Shown here one piece after another: positions 37,207 through 50,185 of a DNA stretch of 64,000 nucleotides (its first letter is position 1; every line of letters begins with the position of its first letter). Made by a program: the position numbers and the translations under genes. The stretch comes from Pomacea canaliculata (taxonomy: Eukaryota; Mollusca; Gastropoda; Architaenioglossa; Ampullariidae), in NCBI RefSeq assembly GCF_003073045.1, contig NC_037592.1, forward strand, positions 11,188,007-11,252,006, written 5' to 3'. Under the pieces are notes generated by a model. That model ran no database searches and had not been told where the DNA came from. It saw nothing but the letters and a program-made list of their open reading frames with translations.

Positions 37207-39055
37207 AAGGTGACCTCAAGCAACAGGTATCCACCCATCTTGCAGATAGAAAGCAAAGTCACCTTGATCAGTTCAGAAATTCACATTTCTTTTTATCAGA
37301 ACTGTTCATTTGACATGAGTTCTGATTTCTGTGCAAGTAGATGAAAGTTTCACAGTCTATATGCTAGGGCCATGTTTATGTTCCAGTGGTATCTGTATTT
37401 ACAACTAATAATAAAGGTCACTTATACTCCGCAATGTCCCCCAGTCAACAGGCAAGCTCATTGCTTTAGTGATGTATGGCAATCACAGTCATCGATACAA
37501 AATGAATAATAATGAAAAGACCGTTAATAAAGGGGGATCACTGCTGATTAAATGGTGGAGACACATTTTGAAAACTGCAGAAATCAAGAGTTATTAAGAT
37601 GAGAAGAATGCTGACCAGTCACATTATGTGAACAGCAGAAGTTGATCAGTTCATTATGATTGCTTTTGTAAAAAAAAAAATGTAACTGAAACAAATGAAG
37701 TAAACAGTAGTGGAAAATAGATTCAGTCAGTTCACATTCTTGTTAATTGCAGGATAATAAATCAAATAGCACTGCAAAAAAAAAATAGTAGAACTATGCA
37801 GATTGTGCTGAATGAAAATATAAAGATCCATCGCTGATATCCAAATGGAAACACATCCATGATACAAAAGCAAAATATGGAAGTGCTTGTTAATTTCTGC
37901 TATCCAATGGTTATCGTCTTAGTGTTGTTCCTAGCATTGCTCAGGCTTCAGACAGTTAACCTGAACATCACTTGCGATTAACCTGATGGAGCCTGAGTAC
38001 TGCCTTAGGTTAACCATTTTTACATGAAATTTTGAGTAATATTTGGGGTTAATAATAAGGTTAAAGTGACAATAATTACACAGTGTTGGGTCCAGTGACG
38101 GTCTTTGCCTCTAGAGTTTGGCTGAAACTTACTAATACTACAAACACCCTATGTAAACTACTATGACCTTGAATAAAAATGGCTAATGAACTTTGACTAA
38201 AAAAGAGCTGACACGCTTAATGTTTAGAAGATTGTCAAAGGTGTTAATTCAAGGGGAAGTAAAAATCCTATCTGATGTAGTCTTTAAGGAGTCATTTCTG
38301 TAAAACAGCCTTCCTAATGCTCTGCAGTTCTATTGTTGTTATGAACCAAGTTATAATAGACCTGTCACTTTGTAATGTTAAGTAGTTGCTGCAGTTTGAG
38401 GGACTCAAATTAGACTTGAAAAGATGTATTCTCAGCAATGTTGAAAGTGCTTTTGATATGAGAATGGTAAACCCATGGTGAGCATGAGAGAACATTTTGG
38501 TATGGGTGATAGTGCTATAAAAAAAAAGTATAAAATTTAGCAAACTATATGGTCAGTAGAAGAAGAAGACTGTTTTCTCAAAAAAGCAATTTTTTTCATT
38601 ACATGCAATCCATCGGGAATACATTCCTCACATAAATCAGGAGTCATCTATAACTTTTTGAGTATTGAACAAGCTCTTGTGCAAAATTAATTATACTGCT
38701 TGTGTTGTTTGCAGCTGCAGAGAACCTTTTTAAGACTTAATGGTCAGAAGCAGAGAACAATACTTAATAATCATCCTGTTGTACATCTGTCGTAAGAATT
38801 GGGTTAGCTGTTATAAGAATGATTGTGATACTATAATGATTGCATAAATAAACCTGTTTACATCCTTTGTAAATTATTTAAAATATTAAAAAAATATGTG
38901 TGGTGTAAATGATTTAATGTGGCTGATTTTTTTATGCAGTTAAAACTTTTGCAGAAAAAGAGTGTATATGTAGCTTCAAAATAAACAGATTTGAAGACGT
39001 CTTTCTCTGTGTATATCTACAGTTTCATACCTTTATGTATATGTTATGTTTTCTA
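37207..39055 (+). other. Downstream region / probable 3' UTR of PTGR3
   Basis: AT-rich, non-coding sequence after the PTGR3 stop. Candidate AATAAA signals occur near 37411, 38848 and 38979, so the 3' UTR may be short or nearly 1.8 kb long; the sequence alone does not decide. No other feature is seen. Confidence 0.35.
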
Positions 39056-40110
39056 GATGAGATAAGAGAACACTTTATTTGTTCCAGAAGGCAGTTCAGG
39101 GGCAGCTGAATAAAAATAACATCACAACACATTCATTGGCACCAAACAGACTTTTGCATTCATGTTACATTCATTTGCACTCAGCACCATTCAAAAGAGG
39201 CACAACTGAAACAACAGACAGCCTGTCCTGCATGCAGATATACAAAATTGGTGGCCCAATGGGAGTTGGAAAAATTCTCTTGACAGAACATGCCTCTCAC
39301 CATGAAGGATTTCAGACATTTTCAGAAGTGTCTGCCTGTTATGTAGAGTCTGAAGAGTGCTTAGGGCTGTCCTAGTGACTTTGGAGCAGGTGGATACTAC
39401 AAAATATAAGCTGCACTTATTCCTTCACTGATAAACTGTTGTAGAAACAGATGAAGACAGCACGCTCTCTATGTGCGATCTATAAGAGCTGAAGAAATTT
39501 CCGAGAAAGACCAGCTTCTAGAGAAGGAAGAGGTGTTATTGAGCCTTATTCACGATAGTCTGAGTGTTGACATCCCAACAAAGAAAGTCGCTTATCAAAG
39601 ATAATGCCCAGGTATTTAAAAGCAGGAACAATGTCCACCTCGTCATGGATAACACTTATGGGACTTGATGGAGAATTCCGAATGGAAATCAAAGACCCTC
39701 TATTTTGACTTACATTAAGTTTTAAGAAATTGTCATTGCACCAGGCAATAAATTCATCCAAAGCTACACCATGGGTCCACTGGCCCACTAAGGAGAGAGA
39801 GAGAGAAAGCAGTGCAGTGTCATCAGAGAATTTGACAAGATACTGATCTTCATGGTTACTGTGACAACTGTTTGTATACAGAATAAACAGAAGCGGGGAT
39901 AAAAAAAACAGCCTTGAGGCGAGCCGGTGCATGTAATAAGTTGGAAAAAGTGCTATTGACAAGTACTTGTTGCTTCCTGTCAACCAAAAAGTGAATGATC
40001 CATGACACTAACTGCTAGGATTTGTGGTTGAATGGTGTTGAAGGCCGACAAGAAGTCAGTAAACAAGTCATGCATGGGCTTATGGATTCTCCAGGTGTTT
40101 GAGCAAAGTG
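39056..40110 (-). mobile_element. 5'-truncated LINE (non-LTR retrotransposon), degenerate reverse transcriptase and 3' tail
   Basis: On the minus strand 39983-39546 encodes reverse-transcriptase remnants: LSPLLFILYTNSC, KFSDDTALLSL (the catalytic F/Y-x-D-D motif as FSDD), FIAWCNDNFLKLNVSQN and FKYLGIIFDKRLS. Upstream, in another frame, FLSAFNTIQPQILA-type sequence is visible, so at least one frameshift separates the conserved blocks. The 3' end reads ...GAACAAATAAAGTGTTCTCT and finishes around 39056. The 5' part of the element is missing. It belongs to the CR1/L2/Rex-like group of LINEs by its motifs; the exact clade is not settled. Confidence 0.8.
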
Positions 40111-41745
40111 TGGAGGATGAACAGCGTAGCATTAATTTGCAAACATATGAACAAGTTTATTATTTATATTATAGTCTACTTTATTCATGACTTTTCCATG
40201 ATACATGCAAGTAAGATCAGATACTGTGGTAGACTTGAAAAATATTGTTGGATGAACTACAGCATGTTTATTACATGCATTCTTTTAAAAGTCGATAGTA
40301 GTCAAGATACCATAGTTATGAAGCAAAGGGCAAGTTATTGCCCTCAGGCAACTCAAGGAAAAGAGTGTTGTTTGCAAAGTTATAAAGCAGTGTCCAGACC
40401 CAGCAGATGTCGTTTTACCCCTGCGCAGAGCTTTAGCCATAAAGCAGTAGCAATGATATCACGTGGTAAAGAAGCATGAAGTGGTGTTTAAGCATCCCAT
40501 TGTTGCTTAACACTTCCTTGCGTTCCATTCTGCCCTGGGAAAACTATTACTCCTACTTCATAACTATGGCCTAAAGAGCATATATGTGTGGATGTTCATG
40601 CATTGAGTCCGCCTTCAATGGGGGAAAAACACTATATAAATAAACAGATGAAAGAAATACAGCATCGTTATCCTGGTAATGAAACAACGTTCCTATGGGC
40701 GATGGTCTTTAATATATACACAAAAGGCTGGTAGGTATGGCTGCCATCCACATTCTAGAACACTGCCGCCCTCTTCCACTGCTTCTCCAGAACAAAGTAT
40801 CGTGACTGCATCTTCAACAGCATTAATACTATAATTACAATTTTATTTGTCAAGCCTCTCCTTACCGTCCTCACCTCACTCTTGTGATATAAATCTGTAT
40901 AGTTGTACTGGGATATGTGTGCAGCATATCTTTGTTGGTTTGTAAATGCGGGACACAGGAGCTGATCTCAAATTTCTTGATTGTAAAAACAGCAAATGTT
41001 AGATTCTTAAATCTCAGCTTCTGGGTCACATACGGCTGCCGGCAATTCCGCTAACCGACATCTGTTAAACCAGAGAGACACCTATACAACAGGAAAAGAA
41101 ACAAGCACATATACTTGTTATATGTGAAGAAGTATGCAAGATATAAATTATTTTTTCATATTGGCTTCTCACAAAATCCTTCGGCACGACTTTGTACAAG
41201 AGCTGGATAGGGGACACCACTCCTTGTCTGCAAAGCTCATCGGAAGTAGCGACACATTCTGGTATTGCTTCGGCTGCTCAACGATTTCTGTTGTTCGCGC
41301 GTGTATCTACGGCCTTATCAGTCATCAGAGCTGGAGCATATTCTCAGTACGTCTTGCAGATGAAGCCTGCCGTTATGCATGTCATGTGCGTTGAAAATAC
41401 TCTCGGCATAGAGTGATACAGCCCTGTTTCTAATTCTGTATTTGTTTTACGTTTTGTCTCAGCAGACAGACGTACACAATATTTTGTTTTAATTTATAAA
41501 ACTGTAGTGAAGTTCATGCTTAAGGTTTAGTTTCTTGGAAGTGGCTTCATCCTTGATAAACAGTATAACCTGTGGTATCCACCACCAATAAAACAATAAC
41601 GACGAAAAATTTGCGAATAACAAACAAAGGGGCACACCGATGTGTAAAGATCACTAGAGGGTGTAAAGACGATTTTTTGTAACTTTAAAATTATAAGAAC
41701 AGCACATGTTTTAACTGAAATTTTTTTTAACTGTTTTTATTGCAG
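40111..41745. other. Region upstream of the SMYD4-like gene
   Basis: It may hold a 5' UTR exon, because a good splice acceptor (TTTTTATTGCAG) ends at 41745, 200 bases before the SMYD4-like ATG. The small open frames here (for example at 41134-41394) show no domain and are not called. The promoter was not located. Confidence 0.4.
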
Positions 41746-41944
41746 CATGCCCATGAAAAGGTTATCAAGACTGCCTTGCATTCATCCAGACTGGAAATTC
41801 TTATTGCAGGACGTCATGGTGCTGTATATCAAATGGACCAGCTGAATGTCATCTTCTGAGAACTGACTTTTCTTAGTAATCACAAAATCAAACTTCGCCA
41901 GTGATTGGATAAGCCGTTCAGCCCTTGACGTAGTGCCAAAGAGG

Positions 41945-44007
41945 ATGCAGGAATCAGAGGCAGTTACTACTACAGAAACATTAGTGGTCAATATTGAAAA
42001 TGTATTAAAACACAGTGGGAAATGGGAAGATTTTCTGGAATCCTTTGGTTCACAAAGTTCGGACTTTGATCGTATACACCTTCTTTTAAACACCAAAGAA
42101 GTGGATGAGCTTATAGTTCCAAAACTAATTAAAGAAGGGAAGAGCGTGTTGAAAGCTGAATCTTTGCGTGCTATTGGAAATCAACATTTTAAGTTGGCTC
42201 ACTATGAAAAAGCTCTAGAGTGTTATTCTCAGGCTATTTGCTTAGCACCAGCTCCAGAAAATGACAGCAGCAACTCATCAGTACTTGCTCTTAGTTTTGG
42301 AAATAGGTCTGCTGCTTTTTTTCATTTGAAGCAGTTTACCCTGTGTCTTCAGGACATCGAGAATGCTTTAGAAGTTGGATTCCCTACTGGCAGTGTGTAC
42401 AAACTTTTGGACCGTAAAGGCAAGTGCTGCTTGTTTTTGAAACGCAAGCATGAGGCCATTGAAGCATTTGAGCAAGCCAAACTATCCCTCGAGGAGAGTA
42501 TGGGGATTCAAGATAAAGGGAAAGAAGATATGAGATCACTCATCAACCAGTTTATCAAAAAATGCCAAACTTTGTCAGATGTTTCCAACACTGCAGAGAA
42601 AGTAGAAATGTATGTTCACACAGAAATACCATCGCTACCTGTTTATAACTCTAAGATACCGTGTGCTGCAGACTTTGTTCAGCTTGCTATGATGAGAGGA
42701 GAGGCCGAGGACTGTATGCAGCTCGGGCCATCAAGGTTGGTGAGGTGCTCATTGTAGAAAAGCCCTATTCTTCTGTAGTTCTCTCAGATCATACGTTGAC
42801 TCATTGCCATCACTGCTGCCTACGCTGCTTTGTTCCACTACCATGTCATCACTGTTCAGATGTTGTTTTCTGCAGCAAAGCATGTCGCAAGGCAGCATGG
42901 GAGTTGTATCATGCAGTAGAGTGCAGCGTTGTGAAAACCTTGCATGAAGCGGATGTTAGACTGGGACATTTGGCATACAAAATGGTAGCTAAAGCAGGTT
43001 TTGATTACCTACTAAGAGAACGAGAAAATTTGGAGCATCCAAATCAGCAGGACCTATCACTTCTGGGCTGTGATCAGAATGGTGTGTATGATTCTGAAAA
43101 CTATGCCACCATGTACCACTTGGTTAACCACAGTGAGAAGCGTTCACCAAAAGATTTGTGGCCTCGTGCAGTAAATGCTGTGTTTCTGCTAAAAAGCTTG
43201 ATGCAGATGTCATTTTTCCCTCCGTATACAGAAGATGAAGGAGAAGCACAAAAGAGGACACATGATGCTTGCTATATTGGAGGTCACATCTTAAGACATC
43301 TGCAGATGCTACCATGCAATGCCCATGAAGTCTCAGAAATGCAGGTGAATATTCAAGAACCTTCTCAGTCTCAGACACTAGAGATTGGCTCTGCTATCTA
43401 TCCTGTGCTAAGTTTGATTAACCATTCGTGCGATCCATCTGTTGTGCGCCATTCCTATGGTGACGTTTGCATTGTCCGATCGATCCGCAACATTTCAAAA
43501 GGTGAGGAATTGCTTGATAATTATGGAGCTCTGTATCCTGTCATGGAGTATCCTGTCCGTCAGAAGCACTTGAAGAAACAGTATTTTTTCGACTGCCAGT
43601 GTGAAGCTTGCATAAAGAACTGGCCGCTATATGTGGATATCCCAAAAGATGTGATCAACTTCTACTGTGAAAGGTGTCATGGCTGTGTGCCAGTGCCCAG
43701 TCTGGGACAAGCTAGGCAGATGGAAAGTATGGCATGCAAAGAGTGTGGTCACCACCAGAACATAAGGGGCCAGATCTTAAAAGTAGGAGGTCTGGAGGAG
43801 GGATATCAGGAGGCACTACACAAAGTGATCTTTGGACTGGATGTATCACGAGACACTCTAGCCCGTCTTGTCCAGTACTTGCGTGTGGTAGACAAGCATG
43901 TGCATCGACCTTTCAGCAGCCACAATGACTGTCAGGAAGCTATAAAGATGTGCTATGCTTACAAAGCTAATGCCTTCCCACGACTTAAGATATCAGAACA
44001 AAAGTAA
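41945..44007 (+). CDS. SMYD4-like protein (TPR + MYND + SET lysine methyltransferase)
   Basis: Probable protein-lysine methyltransferase of the SMYD4 group. One coding exon runs from the ATG at 41945 to the TAA at 44005-44007. The N-terminal 248 residues include TPR repeats (AESLRAIGNQHFKLAHYEKA, about residues 71-170). After a frame break near 42688 follow the SET start RGRGLYAARAIKVGEVLIVE, the MYND zinc finger (paired Cys between about 42805 and 42930, ending ELYHAVEC), the SET cofactor motif NHSC at 43420-43431 (SLINHSCDPSVVRHSYGD), EELLDNYG, and a post-SET cysteine cluster (YFFDCQCEAC, then CERCHGC and CKECGHH). One added base at CTTGC-TATGATG restores YDERRGRGLYAAR, giving about 687 residues. 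Human SMYD4 has 804 and extra C-terminal repeats; these are largely absent. The coding region has no introns, unlike vertebrate SMYD4, so it could be a retrocopy or one of an expanded invertebrate set. Confidence 0.85.
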
Positions 44008-46830
44008 TTCTCATCATGTGTTGTGTCCCCCCACTGCTCTGATGTCACAGCATTAATTTTTGGGCATTTTACAGTTTTTTTCTAATTTTTCATTTCTCTC
44101 TCTTTTTTTGGTTTGGGGGGGTGGTGGTCGTGTGTGTTTGAGAAAGAGAGGCTTTAAACATGTACATACATACCTGTCTTTTGACTGGCTGAAAAGCAAA
44201 TTGTGTTCAAATAGCTGCCACAAGAAAGGTTACTTTTTCATGGATTTTAATATGCATGCATTACAGAAGCTAAGTAGTGCATGTAATTTTGTCCTTTTGG
44301 CAAATTATGCTACTTTTTGTAGCATTTGTTAAAGTGTTCAGTTTGCTTTTGGTTGTACTTTGGAAAATTTTACTTAAAAAAAATAGACTGAAAATCAAAA
44401 GTTCTTATTAAATATACCTTTGATGATTTTTCTCAGGAGTGTGTCATATAAAAGAAGTACTTAACTTATTATTTACAGGCACATGTTTTAAGGAGGTCTG
44501 AGATTGTATGAGTTTTTCAATATATGTCATTGAATCATTATAGCCAAATTTGTATAGTAGCAAAGTTTGTAAGATGTGTTGATATGGTATATTGTGTTCA
44601 AACATTTGGTAAAGGCCTTTGGATTTCCTAAATGGCTGATATGGACTGTAAATAAAATCCAGGCAACTTCTTGTTTCTGTTAAGCATCAGGTAAGATTTG
44701 TGTTCTGTTTCCTAATTTTCAGAAGTAGTAGTTTAGGTTTCTATATTTAAAACATAGTATTCAACAGATTGAGTATGCTGATATGTCAGCTCTGTGCAAC
44801 AGACATTTCCACAGAGAGCTTGATCAAATTAAATGTTAACCTAAATGTTTAGTTGACAGAAATTTATTCTATGTAACTGTAGATGTTCAGTGGTAAATTT
44901 TAATTTTCTTATAACCATACTAGTAGTGGGACAAAACTGCTTATTTAGATCAAGAGGGAAAAACCTTGTTGAAAAACATGCTTTAATAACAGGAATGCTT
45001 TTGGATAATGAATAAAGACTTTTTGTCTTCCGTTTCATGTGAAGTTACACTGATATTTTCTGATAGAAAGTTTTTACTTGGCTGTCTGTGACAACTGCTG
45101 CTTTATGTGAAGCATGGAAAAAGTTGACAAAACGTTACTGCAGCTTTTGGTGATCGTGTTTGGTATAACTTTGAGTCTGGAGAACACAAATCATTGTTTT
45201 ACAATGTATTCAAACATACCACTCAAACAGCTCAGAATGTGTTTTTCATGGCAATATATGCTTGGTTGTTGTCTGGTATTTAGATAGTAGGCATGCTAAC
45301 ATTTTGTGATGTCAGTGTATTAATATTTATATGAAATCATGTTTTGGTAAAATTGTGAAATAATATATAACTAAAATTTGTCTGAGTACCTGTATTTTTT
45401 AGGAGCTTTCTCTTTACAAATACCTCAGACCTTTGGTCAGCTGATCTTACCAGTCCTGTCTGAAAGTATCATTTTACGAATTGTTGGTATTTTGAAGGGG
45501 AAAATCTCCACGGCTACTTGAAAAAAAATGTTTGGTTGTAATGCCAATACGTGTAGTGTGTACATGCATGCTTCATGATGATGACTGCTATGAGAAATGA
45601 CCGCTTTATTAACAGAATGCTTACAGCAATAATCTTGAAGATGTTGTATTGCTTTTGTAAAGGAAAATTTTCATTGTTGATGGGGACTTCCTTGTGGTGG
45701 GGCTTGCATGTCATTTGTCATTATGAAACAGAATGGTTCAGTCCCCAATGCAGTTCTGTTTCATGATAGACATGCTAAAAGAGCTACTTGGTAAAAGCAT
45801 ACCAAAAAATTGCACATACAATCTTGGCTCCAATTGTTTGGCAGCAGATCAAATTTCCCAATTGTATACCATGTACAGTATACACTGTACACCTGTAAAA
45901 TAATAGACAACTTTATGATCTTGAACACATGCATATTTGCAGATCACACATGCACACAGATGTGCTGACATCTATACTATCATAATTCATACTTACAAAA
46001 TATATTTATATTCTGATATTCACAAACAAGAATACATAACATCAGTAAAGTTGATTGCTTTTTATCCCAGAATCTGCAAATAAAGCACATCCGTGTGTTA
46101 GGAAGTGCCAGTTGTTTCCTGTTTATCAACAACTGCAGTTGTGTGTTAGTTACATTGGATACCAGCTAGTATTGTGTTTGTTCTGTAGTTAAAAGTTGGC
46201 AAATAAAGAGTGTGTAGTGTTCTTGCATTTTGAGTGTTGGTCTAAAAAGTGTGTATTGCAGATTACATATATGGTAATCTAACAATTTATCATTCTTAAA
46301 GGCAACACATTTAGAGCTATCTAGAATGTCTGTCACATTAAATGAAGAAGGCTAAAAGTAAATCCAGTAGGTAAATGAACCAAATGCGTAAAACATAAAA
46401 CTTTGATGGACTACTGTTGAATCAGATCAGGCGATCAGACAAGTCCGTTTTTGTTTGCACGTGCACTATGGCTGATTTGCCTACTGTTGATCTAATCCTA
46501 CCTATAAATAAAATACACTGTTATCTAAATTCGTACCTGACTTTACCATACTAACAGGCTCTTGCCTATTTTGCTTTCATGTTTGGACATGTTACGACTT
46601 TGATAATGTACTTTTATATTTCTATTTACTTTGGCTGCGTTCTAATACTCTCATCTCTTTTGCAGATGAATTAGATCTATTGCACTTATCGGATAGATTT
46701 ACCAACCAATTTTCACACTGGTTCACTTGATTCGACATTTTTTCCAACACACAACACCGACCTTAGGTTACATTAATTAACTTCACTGATGATCACCTCC
46801 TATTTAGTATGAGGTCACTGCGTGGTCAGC
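44008..46830 (+). other. Probable long 3' UTR and intergenic sequence after the SMYD4-like gene
   Basis: AT-rich sequence without coding signal. Candidate polyadenylation signals include AATAAA near 44652 and at 45011-45016. A G-rich run lies near 44115-44135. No other feature is recognised. Confidence 0.4.
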
Positions 46831-46834
46831 AGGT

Positions 46835-46970
46835 CCGATCTTAGTACCCACGGGGCCCGAGGAACAGGGCATGCGCGAGGTCATCGACACACGGGGCCCC
46901 TGACGACTTTTAGAAGCTCGGGGCCCTAACAGATCGTCTGCCTGCCCCTAAGCACGGCCCTGCTGGTCAG
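46835..46970. repeat. Short GC-rich degenerate repeat
   Basis: A 130-base island with three GGGGCCC-type motifs (ACGGGGCCCGAGG, ACGGGGCCCCTGACG, CGGGGCCCTAAC) and a CAGGTCC/ACGGCCCTGCTG pair at its ends inside AT-rich DNA. Such motifs are common in old DNA-transposon fragments. The family was not identified. Confidence 0.3.
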
Positions 46971-49100
46971 TATGATCTCATTAACCTGTGTTTCCTGAAC
47001 ATTTTCCCAAACGTTTTGTTCAGACCCCAGTGATCTCCCTTTACGAATAAGATAAGCTTTTTTTTTCACATCAAACATGTATAATGTCTTGTGGATATTG
47101 CAAAGTGTACACCGTATCGAGTTTCAGCTGTTGGGATATTTGTCTATACAACTACAAGTGAACTTTTCATCATCATTTATTATTGTGTGGAGATTCGCTT
47201 TTGCGCATGCGTACAAACCACAAGCAGACCCCAACACGCGCTGTTCACAAACTTGTATGCAAGTCGTTGCACTTTTCTCCTCCGTTTTCATAGCGATGTA
47301 CTGTGTCACATGGCGTTTCAAATAGTCCTTGGAATCTTCCTTCAGTTCGACAACAATGAGCTTCTCAGGGTTCAGATGAGAAAGAAAAGCTATAATTAAA
47401 GCACTTTTTAATTACCAGGATGGAGGTGCATATAGAAGGCTATGGCACCATCATGATCATCATTAAATCCACACCAAAGATAGGAAAATAGCCTTTTTGA
47501 GATGCATGAAAAAAGGGCGAAAACACATTGCGATGGATAACTTTTGTGTTGAATGTGTGTGTGAAAGTCGAAATAACAGAAGGGTAGAGCAATAATAACT
47601 GGCATATCGTGCTTATACGGGGTGTAAGTTCAGGTCCAAAACCGATACCAAAAAAGTCAATTTTAGATGAAAGAAAGTCAATCCAAGATAAACGAATGAG
47701 ACTCCTAGATAAAACGCACTCATTCCTATACAAAATCTGAGAGAGCGTGGTATGGGGCATGTTGTGATAACTGTTAGTCAAAGAGAGCATTGGCGCCGGC
47801 TGCAGTTCCGAGGGAGAGGGGCATGCATGCCTCATCTCTCAGTGTAGGTCATTTGGCAGGTGACAGGTCTGAAGCTTCTCCACACGAATAATTATATGGG
47901 ATGAAGCGGATCAAAGGACCAGCTGCTCTGAGAGGATAAGGCAGCCTCGGGTAAGCAAGGGACGCTAAACGCTGGGCGGCTTTGATATAATTGTAGATGG
48001 TCTATACTCCATACGATGGTAGCTTGACTGACTGTCTTTAAGTTACATAAGATAATCGAATGTGAATGTGAGAGGACTCTGTCCTTCAAAGTTTCTTGGA
48101 GAGTCATCGCCGCGGTGGCAAGGAAGAAAGAAAAGGTTTATGAATATCAAAGACTGGACTGGTCGTCTTGTGCAGATCTTGTATACTACCACCCAACCAA
48201 GCATGAGTAGGGGGTCTGGTCAGCTGCCGCGTCTATTTGTCCCCCCAACCTCAACCCCCCTTTTTTTCACCGACAGGTACCAGCCATGAGACGAATGATC
48301 GACTGAACTACGATTCCCCGTCCATATCACGGGCCTGCTCCCCTAAACTTGCGACAGTGTGTGTGTGTGTGCGCCTGCGCGTGAGGCAGTTTCCCTATTC
48401 CGTCGGCGAAAACAGCCCTCGACGCTGATTTGTCGAGACTGGCAGAGCAGCTTGAAAACATGTGCTGCTTCTCACCACAACTTCGGAAAGAGGGAGAAGG
48501 AGCAAAAAGTTTGGGGAGTGGGGAGCAAGAGGGGAGGAACGCCGTGTGTTCTGCTGTTTTTACGGCGTCTTGCGTTACGTACCGGCTGCCAAGGCCGGCG
48601 CACCAGACGTACCCTCCGTCAGACCCAAGTTCACGAGAATCCCCCGCAACAAAACCGCAACATCCTCCTCCCATCGTATTTCCTCTGTCCCCCCATCCCC
48701 TTCAGAGAATCTCTTCCCCTGCTGGCTGAACACTGAGAGCTCAGCCTACGCGTGCGTGCGTGCGTGCGTGAGCTTGGGCGGACGTTTGAACTCCCCCCTG
48801 CCCCGCCCTCCCCTCCCTAGAGAGATGATGGGCCTCTGTCCGACGCCAGTTCCAATTCTTCCTCCACCGCTTGTCGGTAACTCCCTCTCCCCAGTGTTTT
48901 CTAGTCTCACGTTGGTTCCAGAGCTGCAGGAGTCGTTCTTCGTTCTGCTCTGCACGATATTTTACACGCCACACACAAATAGGGTGTGTGATAACAGGTT
49001 GTTTGCACATCTCAACAACAAAAGTGAGCTGTACGTGGGACGTAAAACGTGGTACCGACAAGAAGAGTTAGTGTATTCTTGCTAGTCGTCTGCGTGTGCA
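46971..49100. other. Gene-poor region with GC-rich, low-complexity part
   Basis: No convincing coding exon. From about 48050 the sequence becomes GC-rich with C-runs and microsatellites: TG near 48357-48372 and CGTG units at about 48749-48770. The overlapping long frames at 48.36-49.09 kb lie on both strands and in several frames and are explained by composition. It may be the CpG-rich upstream region of the NAALAD-type gene. Confidence 0.4.
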
Positions 49101-49569
49101 GGTCAACTCAACGTCGGCTCGCTCCAGGTTCGCAGCCAAACAGCAGAACTTCTCTGGTTCTGCGTTTCTTGTGTTGATCAATTTACAATTTTATTTACTG
49201 TCCACTTAAAGCCAGATGACACTGACCATCATCTGAACCAGTTTCTATAGGGCCTGAACTCTGCTCATCGGATGCAGTTGCTAGATGTGTTTCTGTTTAG
49301 TCGAGGGTTGGAAGCTGCTTGGTGTCTTTAACATTCAAAGGATCAACGGTGGGTGAATATTTGTGCGCGAGGGTGCAAAGGTGCACCTACCAACGTGCCA
49401 GGACTAATGAGTGCCTGACGGTTCCAGGCAGGAGAAAGGTGTGATTTTGAAGAGAAGCAACCTGAAAAAGACCGGAGCTGGGAACGATTTCAGGAAACAG
49501 ATCATCTGGTGAACACCTTTAAAAGAAAGAGGGCAACTTCCGTTGCAGCTAGCGGCCTTCACGACTCAG
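49100..49569 (+). promoter_or_regulatory. Possible promoter and non-coding first exon of the NAALAD-type gene
   Basis: A strong donor (CTCAG then GTAGGT) ends at 49569, and the first coding exon downstream starts after a matching acceptor (TAATACAG) at 50128. That is consistent with a 5' UTR exon ending at 49569 and spliced to 50129. The exon start and promoter were not located; the call is inferred from splice signals only. Confidence 0.3.
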
Positions 49570-50185
49570 GTAGGTTGACCTCATTGCCAGATGGTGTTTG
49601 TTGTTTCGGGTTGTCAGCCCCTTTTGTGTCTTCCTTGACACATATTTGCCGTGGACTATTTTGTGGAAAGTATCAAAATAACAAACAAGTAGTTATCATT
49701 ATTAGTACATCACCATCATAAAAGAACAAAGCTTGACATGATTCCTACAGTCGGTCACAGAAACATAGCAGGGAGTAAATTTCTGTCAGTGATGAACACA
49801 GGCTCAAACTGCATATCCACTGCAACCAAATATATAAAGAAACAATTGTGGAGTACGAAAGCTGTCATGCCAGTTAGGGGCAGCCTCGTTCTCGTTTCAA
49901 AACGTACACAAAGAGAAAAATTTATAGACGGAAAAATTGAAAGGATAAAATAATATCAGTTGAGACGCACACACAAACACAAATGAGGCATGCACTCATG
50001 CTCACAAATACACACACCAGCGCGCGCAACATGGATGTTAAAACTCATATTTTGCGCATTTGTGTTCATCATGGTTTTATAATTTCTACCAGTCCACTTA
50101 GAATCAGACTGATGTGTACTTAATACAGGTTCCCGACAACGGGTGTGTGCATACGGAGCATCTGCACTTCTCGACTTGTATCACG

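Noticed and set aside
41782..42096. 104-residue minus-strand frame
   Set aside because: Antisense shadow of the start of the SMYD4-like coding exon.
47440..47835. 131-residue minus-strand frame
   Set aside because: No recognisable domain, no splice signals, and interrupted on extension; possibly an old repeat but not supportable.
48359..49085. Overlapping frames up to 207 residues on both strands
   Set aside because: GC-rich, low-complexity sequence lacks stop codons in several frames at once; no domain or conserved motif.
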